Below, in pieces: positions 60,050 to 64,000 of a DNA stretch of 64,000 nt. Source of the stretch: Sistotremastrum niveocremeum HHB9708. Taxonomy: Eukaryota > Basidiomycota > Agaricomycetes > Sistotremastrales > Sistotremastraceae. The stretch is from NCBI GenBank assembly GCA_001630475.1, contig KV419439.1, positions 46,421 to 110,420 of the forward strand. The letters are read 5' to 3'. Under the pieces are notes generated by a model. That model saw only the letters and a list, made by a program, of their open reading frames with translations. It was not told the DNA's origin and did no database searches. The position numbers were made by a program, and so were the translations under genes. Position 1 is the first letter of the stretch; each line of letters opens with the position of its first letter.

Positions 60050-62298
60050 CTAGTACATGTAACTGTACTGTCTGTACGGACGGTACGCCCCCACGCGTTT
60101 CATATCTGGATTGTTGATAAAAAACCACGCGTACTCCTCAAAATCAGGACGGGGTAAAGGGACAGGAAAGACTGAAGGAACAGTGGGGTCCAACCGATTG
60201 TCCGAAATGTCGTGGCCATCGACCCACCAGTAATTGCTTCCGTTGACACCGGATTGGTGTTGTTGTTCCCAGTCTGCCCACGCGTTCGCGTCTGGCTCTG
60301 GCCAACCAGTACCCAACCCACCCACGTGCATCCTCCTTTCAATACGCGGCGCCTCGAAATCGTAAAACGCCATCAGCCCTTCCAAATACTTTTCAAATAC
60401 CTCAAAGTTGTTTGTCTGATCATAGGGAATCGGAACCGCTCTCGTGCCTGGGAAACTCCTGTGACAGTATGATATGTCAAAGAACTGGAGCTCTTCGACA
60501 TCTGCCAGCGGAAGGGGGATTTCAACGGCGTCCATCCCATGGCAAAAATAGCGGCGCTCGTCGGCATCGGGAAATGGAAGTCTGTCCCTTTCTGGCGAGA
60601 AAAATAGAATCTCATCTTCATCTTCATTAGGCAATGGAAAAGATTCGGGTCGCGGGGCTGGCGGTTCGTATTCGTCAGGGTCCTCCATCGGTCCAGGGAC
60701 GAAGAAACGCCAGCCATGAAAGTGAGATCTCAGCTCGTCGGGGAATTCAGAATCTGAGGTTTCGTTGTTCGAGCCGGTGGAACGAGTCCACCACTCGAAC
60801 GCTCCGGGATCAGGTCCGAATCCTTTTGCAATCCATCTCTCCGAGAACTTCAAAATAATCATTTCATAGTCAGGAACGACTCCCCATTCTAGTCCTCTGG
60901 CGAGATCGAACAGCCAACGGTACACTGGATCCATCCCTCCGAATAGAAGCTCTCCGGGTGCCTTCTGTTTCGAGGCTCGCTGTTGGAAAAGGTATCTGTT
61001 TTTCGGCCCGCTGTGCCAGGGTAATTCTCCCTTGCTCAAATAAGCCAACACGTAGGTAAGGGCCTCTAAATCATCCCTAGGTGAGACGCCTATGAGATAA
61101 GATTTAAACCAGGATTCCGTAGTACGCTGTCGTCTATCGATAACGAGGGAGACTTACTGAAGGCATCCTCACTCCTTAAAGACCGAAAATTCCCATTTGC
61201 AGTAGACCGATCTTTTTCTTTCTCGGCGCCTTCAGGCGGTGGTGTATACAATGACGAGAAACCAAAGTCGATCATAAAAATCGGGTCGCTAGAGTTGTGG
61301 CCGGAAGAATCACGAGGGAAAGGAGGGAGACAGAAATTTGCTGGTTTCGCGCCGTTGTGAATTAAATTGACGGAATGTATAGCTTGATGGCGACGAAGCT
61401 GTATAGTCATGAAGCAATGCATGAACACGCACATCGTTGATGCTAGAACAGAGAAATTGACTGACTAGCTGAATTGCTACTGCCATTGTCATCCTTGAAG
61501 TGAATCTTGTGTAAGCTGAGTCCATCAGAATATCGTGCAATGTGGGACCGAGGTATTGCAAGACGAGATAGTGGACCACATGCGTGCGCGGGTACTGAGA
61601 ATCAACACGTTCGATAAACGCGAAGTCACCACAATCAAGCATTTCCGGGAATCCAGATGAGAGATCTGCCCTGATAACCCGTCGTATAGCCATGTAAGAA
61701 TCACATTCCGAAGTGTATGCTTCCTCATCTTCGAGAACCTTGATGACCACGATGGGCATTTTCGCTTTATCGCACCCAAAAGGTGTTCCCGTGTCGTACG
61801 CGACAGAACATCCTTCTACGTGTTTATCACGTTACAGCCATCTAAGACGTTAATCGGAAAAAGCGTACCACTGTAGCCACAATATCCAGCTAAGACAGAA
61901 CAATGTCGGTATCTTCCTTGGAAGTGTTTTGCCATCACTACTGATTCCAGCCAGTGCCTGTCAGAAGGATTCCACATCTTGGGCCACCAAGTCTCTTCTA
62001 TGGTGTATTGTGGGAAAACGATTCGACACATCGAGTTGAACGCATGACAGACTAGCCGCAGCTGAATAAACGAGCGTATCGCAGGACGAGCAAGACAGCA
62101 CGGATGTCTAGGAGAACAGAAGTGTTTCCGATCTCGATAAAGGATCACTGATGGCGAAAGATAACGGATTATCTGCCATAGAGCTGGCATAGGGAGGGCG
62201 CATTCTCTCAACATTTGATGAGAATTTCGTATGAAGTTATGACCTCCATCATGATCGAAGGGGTGAGCATTTTCTGACAGAGAGCAAAACGACCTCAT
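60050..62298 (-). CDS. F-box/CK1-like pseudokinase fusion, copy 3
   Basis: Reads from ATG at 62298 (MRSFCSLSENAHPFD). F-box-like ALWQIIRYLSPSVILY, CCLARPAIRSFIQLRLVCHA, then kinase-like MPIVVIKVLEDEEA, YLVLQYLGPTLHDILM, FTSRMTMAVAIQL, LIHNGAKPANFCLPP (HRD Asp is Gly), FMIDFGFSSLYTPPPEG, and SPRDDLEALTYVLAYLSKG. The C-terminal third is as in copy 2 but carries an extra Trp/Asn-rich insert (NAWADWEQQHQSGVNGSNYW) near the end. Introns separate the F-box from the kinase part (about 61817-61870) and split the kinase part twice. It sits in tandem with copy 2; both are inverted relative to copy 1. The frame is open as far as I can follow. Confidence 0.8.
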
Positions 62299-62385
62299 GA
62301 GCTCGGTCTTCTCGGAGAAGATGGAATGATTGGAGGAGACTCGGATTAAGCGACATGTGTTCGAGGTGTGTACTTTTGTAGGTCC
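62299..62385 (-). promoter_or_regulatory. Conserved leader with upstream ATG, copy 3
   Basis: GACCTACAAAAGTACACACC, then ACATGTCGCTTAATCCGAGTC corresponds to the leaders of copies 1 and 2, including the upstream ATG, with more changes. Confidence 0.55.
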
Positions 62386-62774
62386 TATTCCCAAACTGAG
62401 CCTCCAATGGACCAGAATCCGGATTCAAAGTCCGGTCCGATGTGAGTCATGACTATAGACGCGCAAAAACGTGCTAACTCAGCGCTCAGCTGCTGCGTAT
62501 CTTTTATCGCTCTTCTAGTTCTACAGGTCAATCTTGTCGGTCAATAGCGAATTCATCTGGTTGTCTGGTCAAAGCTCAACGCAAATCCGCAGACGAGATT
62601 TCGAATTCCTGTCCCTCAGTTTTCATGAATGAGTCAACATACCAGAATTTATCACCACTTCATCAGTTCGTGATAGAAGATGATTTGACATGAGGTTGAA
62701 TTGAGGGGCTATAAGCTCCGTTCCTGCATTCCTGCGTTCCGCAACTCCCGCTCAAGCTCCCGCTATCACTTTCA

Positions 62775-63698
62775 TGACTCGGTTTCTCCATGAACGACTG
62801 AGGTATGGTGCGCAGCTCTTATCTTGCAATACAAATCTTGTCTACGTCCTGCAAGTAAGTGTAATGATGCTTTCGGTGATGAAGTTGCTCCGAGTCTTCG
62901 ATCTCTATTTGAGGCAAGGTTCACTGTGAGACCTAGGACGGCTAAAAATCAGCCGTCTGTCCTCTGATCGACCTAAAATAGCGATCGCGTGTCTTGTTTG
63001 GCCAAGTCGCGTCGTGCCAGGCGCCCGCTGATTTTCCTTCAGCGGTTTCGGGATCGCTGTTTCGGCTCGCCTGGACGACGCGACTGGGCGAAAACTGCTA
63101 AGTCCAACCGTGCTCAGATTCAAAGTCCGACATCATCCTTGCCCTCAACCCTCAACGGCATCGACCCTCACCTGTTCACACCTTTAGCTCGCCTCAATCT
63201 CTCGACATCGTTGAACGCATTGCTCATAGACGAGCTTCATCTAGACTACGTTGGTCTCCGGAGGTGAGTTTATCTCGCTCTCCTATCAAATTTCTCTCAT
63301 GCAGCGCTGAGTCCCAGGCGCGGTATGTTGAATCCCGTTCACTATAACTCTCCCGGCCCGCTGTCAGACTTGTGTGGTCTATCAGGTACGTTGATGAACC
63401 AGTTTTCTTGCATCAATACAGTGATTAACCTTGGTATTGTAGACAAAATGGGCTTTTTCTTATCATCCTCGAGGTTCGTCTTTGTCGCCATCATTCTATA
63501 TCCTCCCTGACGCACTGTTTATTTTTGACAGTATATCTTCCGTGTTTGCAAGTCCCAGAAGGAGCGGGCTGAGATTGTAGGAAAGCAGATATCGCGAGTC
63601 GAGTGGTTTTTGGATGCAGTTGATGAGGATTGGCAGAGGACAGATCTCAAGAAGATGGGGACGAGTAGAGGATATGGGAGAGGGGCCGGTGCGTGAAG
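62775..63698 (+). CDS. Possible multi-exon gene, unknown (limits uncertain)
   Basis: A segment at about 63120-63262 reads SSLPSTLNGIDPHLFTPLAR and DELHLDYVGLRR before a GTGAGT donor. A later segment (about 63531-63698) reads FRVCKSQKERAEIVGKQISR and EWFLDAVDEDWQRTDLKKMG, ending RGAGA. Both look like real exons, but the middle exons and the start could not be fixed. No family recognised. Confidence 0.35.
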
Positions 63699-64000
63699 CT
63701 GGCCTATGAGCACCACCGCGGCGGCGCTCGGTGTATCACCAAAATGGCTCGGTATGTATCAGTATGGTTCTATGAATGTATATACTATTTGCTTCAATAC
63801 ATATTCATTTGCATCAAAACAAGAGTGTCCTGAAGCACGCGTGCAGCAATCTAGAGTCCGGATTTACATATGAAAGAGCAGCGACGAGTACACGCAAAAA
63901 ACAGCGAAACCCGCCTACCGTCGTGCTTGGTGGTGCGCTGAAGTGGGCACTTTTTCTTATAAATATTCAGCGGTCTGACTTAATGATGTTGATCGCTGCT
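63699..64000. other. Window end, nothing recognised
   Basis: No exon, repeat end or RNA gene can be supported in the last 300 bp. Confidence 0.4.

Overview
The window is nuclear DNA from a filamentous basidiomycete, most likely an Agaricomycete. The reasons are short introns (about 45-60 bp) with GT/AG ends in almost every gene, a large F-box complement, a microbial-type opsin, a GH5 endo-mannanase, a Yar1-like ankyrin protein and a Dikarya-type seven-helix protein. No ribosomal RNA, convincing tRNA gene or CRISPR array was seen. Exon boundaries were placed by eye; for the best-supported genes the summed exon lengths keep one open frame.

Left part (1-14.4 kb) is transposon-rich and poor in host genes. 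It holds the 3' part of a hAT-type MITE (1-418), a small TIR element (1180-1451), and a complete hAT transposon at 4943-10184 with 8-bp target duplications (CATGCTCC). The hAT carries an 11-exon transposase with an uninterrupted frame of about 986 codons, plus a second 143-aa gene of unknown function with its own TATA-like box. After it come fragments of another hAT element, a decayed minus-strand gene and an odd triplet of hairpin-forming repeats (13838-13947).

Middle left (about 14.4-25.9 kb) is an island of six intact-looking intron-bearing genes not obviously related to the flanks: an unknown 437-aa protein, a JmjC-like protein, a protein with an RNase H1 N-terminal (viroplasmin-type) fold, a DDE integrase/transposase of the IS3-like eukaryotic kind (minus strand), a BTB-like protein divergently transcribed from it, and an unknown charged protein. 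I could not find its terminal repeats. It is the best candidate for an undescribed multi-gene mobile system.

25.9-36 kb is a host cluster on one strand: an F-box/LRR-like gene disrupted by a fresh hAT MITE, two tandem patatin-like lipase genes (the second has lost the catalytic serine), and an intact F-box/LRR-like paralogue. 36-48.7 kb is ordinary host DNA: a saccharopine-dehydrogenase-like oxidoreductase, a secreted GH5 mannanase, an F-box protein, a Pro/Ser-rich protein, a seven-helix membrane protein and a Yar1-like protein.

49-62.4 kb contains three paralogues of a peculiar fusion: an F-box-like region followed by a casein-kinase-1-like domain whose HRD aspartate is replaced in all three, then an acidic tail. 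One copy is on the plus strand and two are in tandem on the minus strand, with an opsin gene and an uncharacterised gene between. All three share a conserved leader with an upstream ATG. The last 1.6 kb has only a weak gene candidate.
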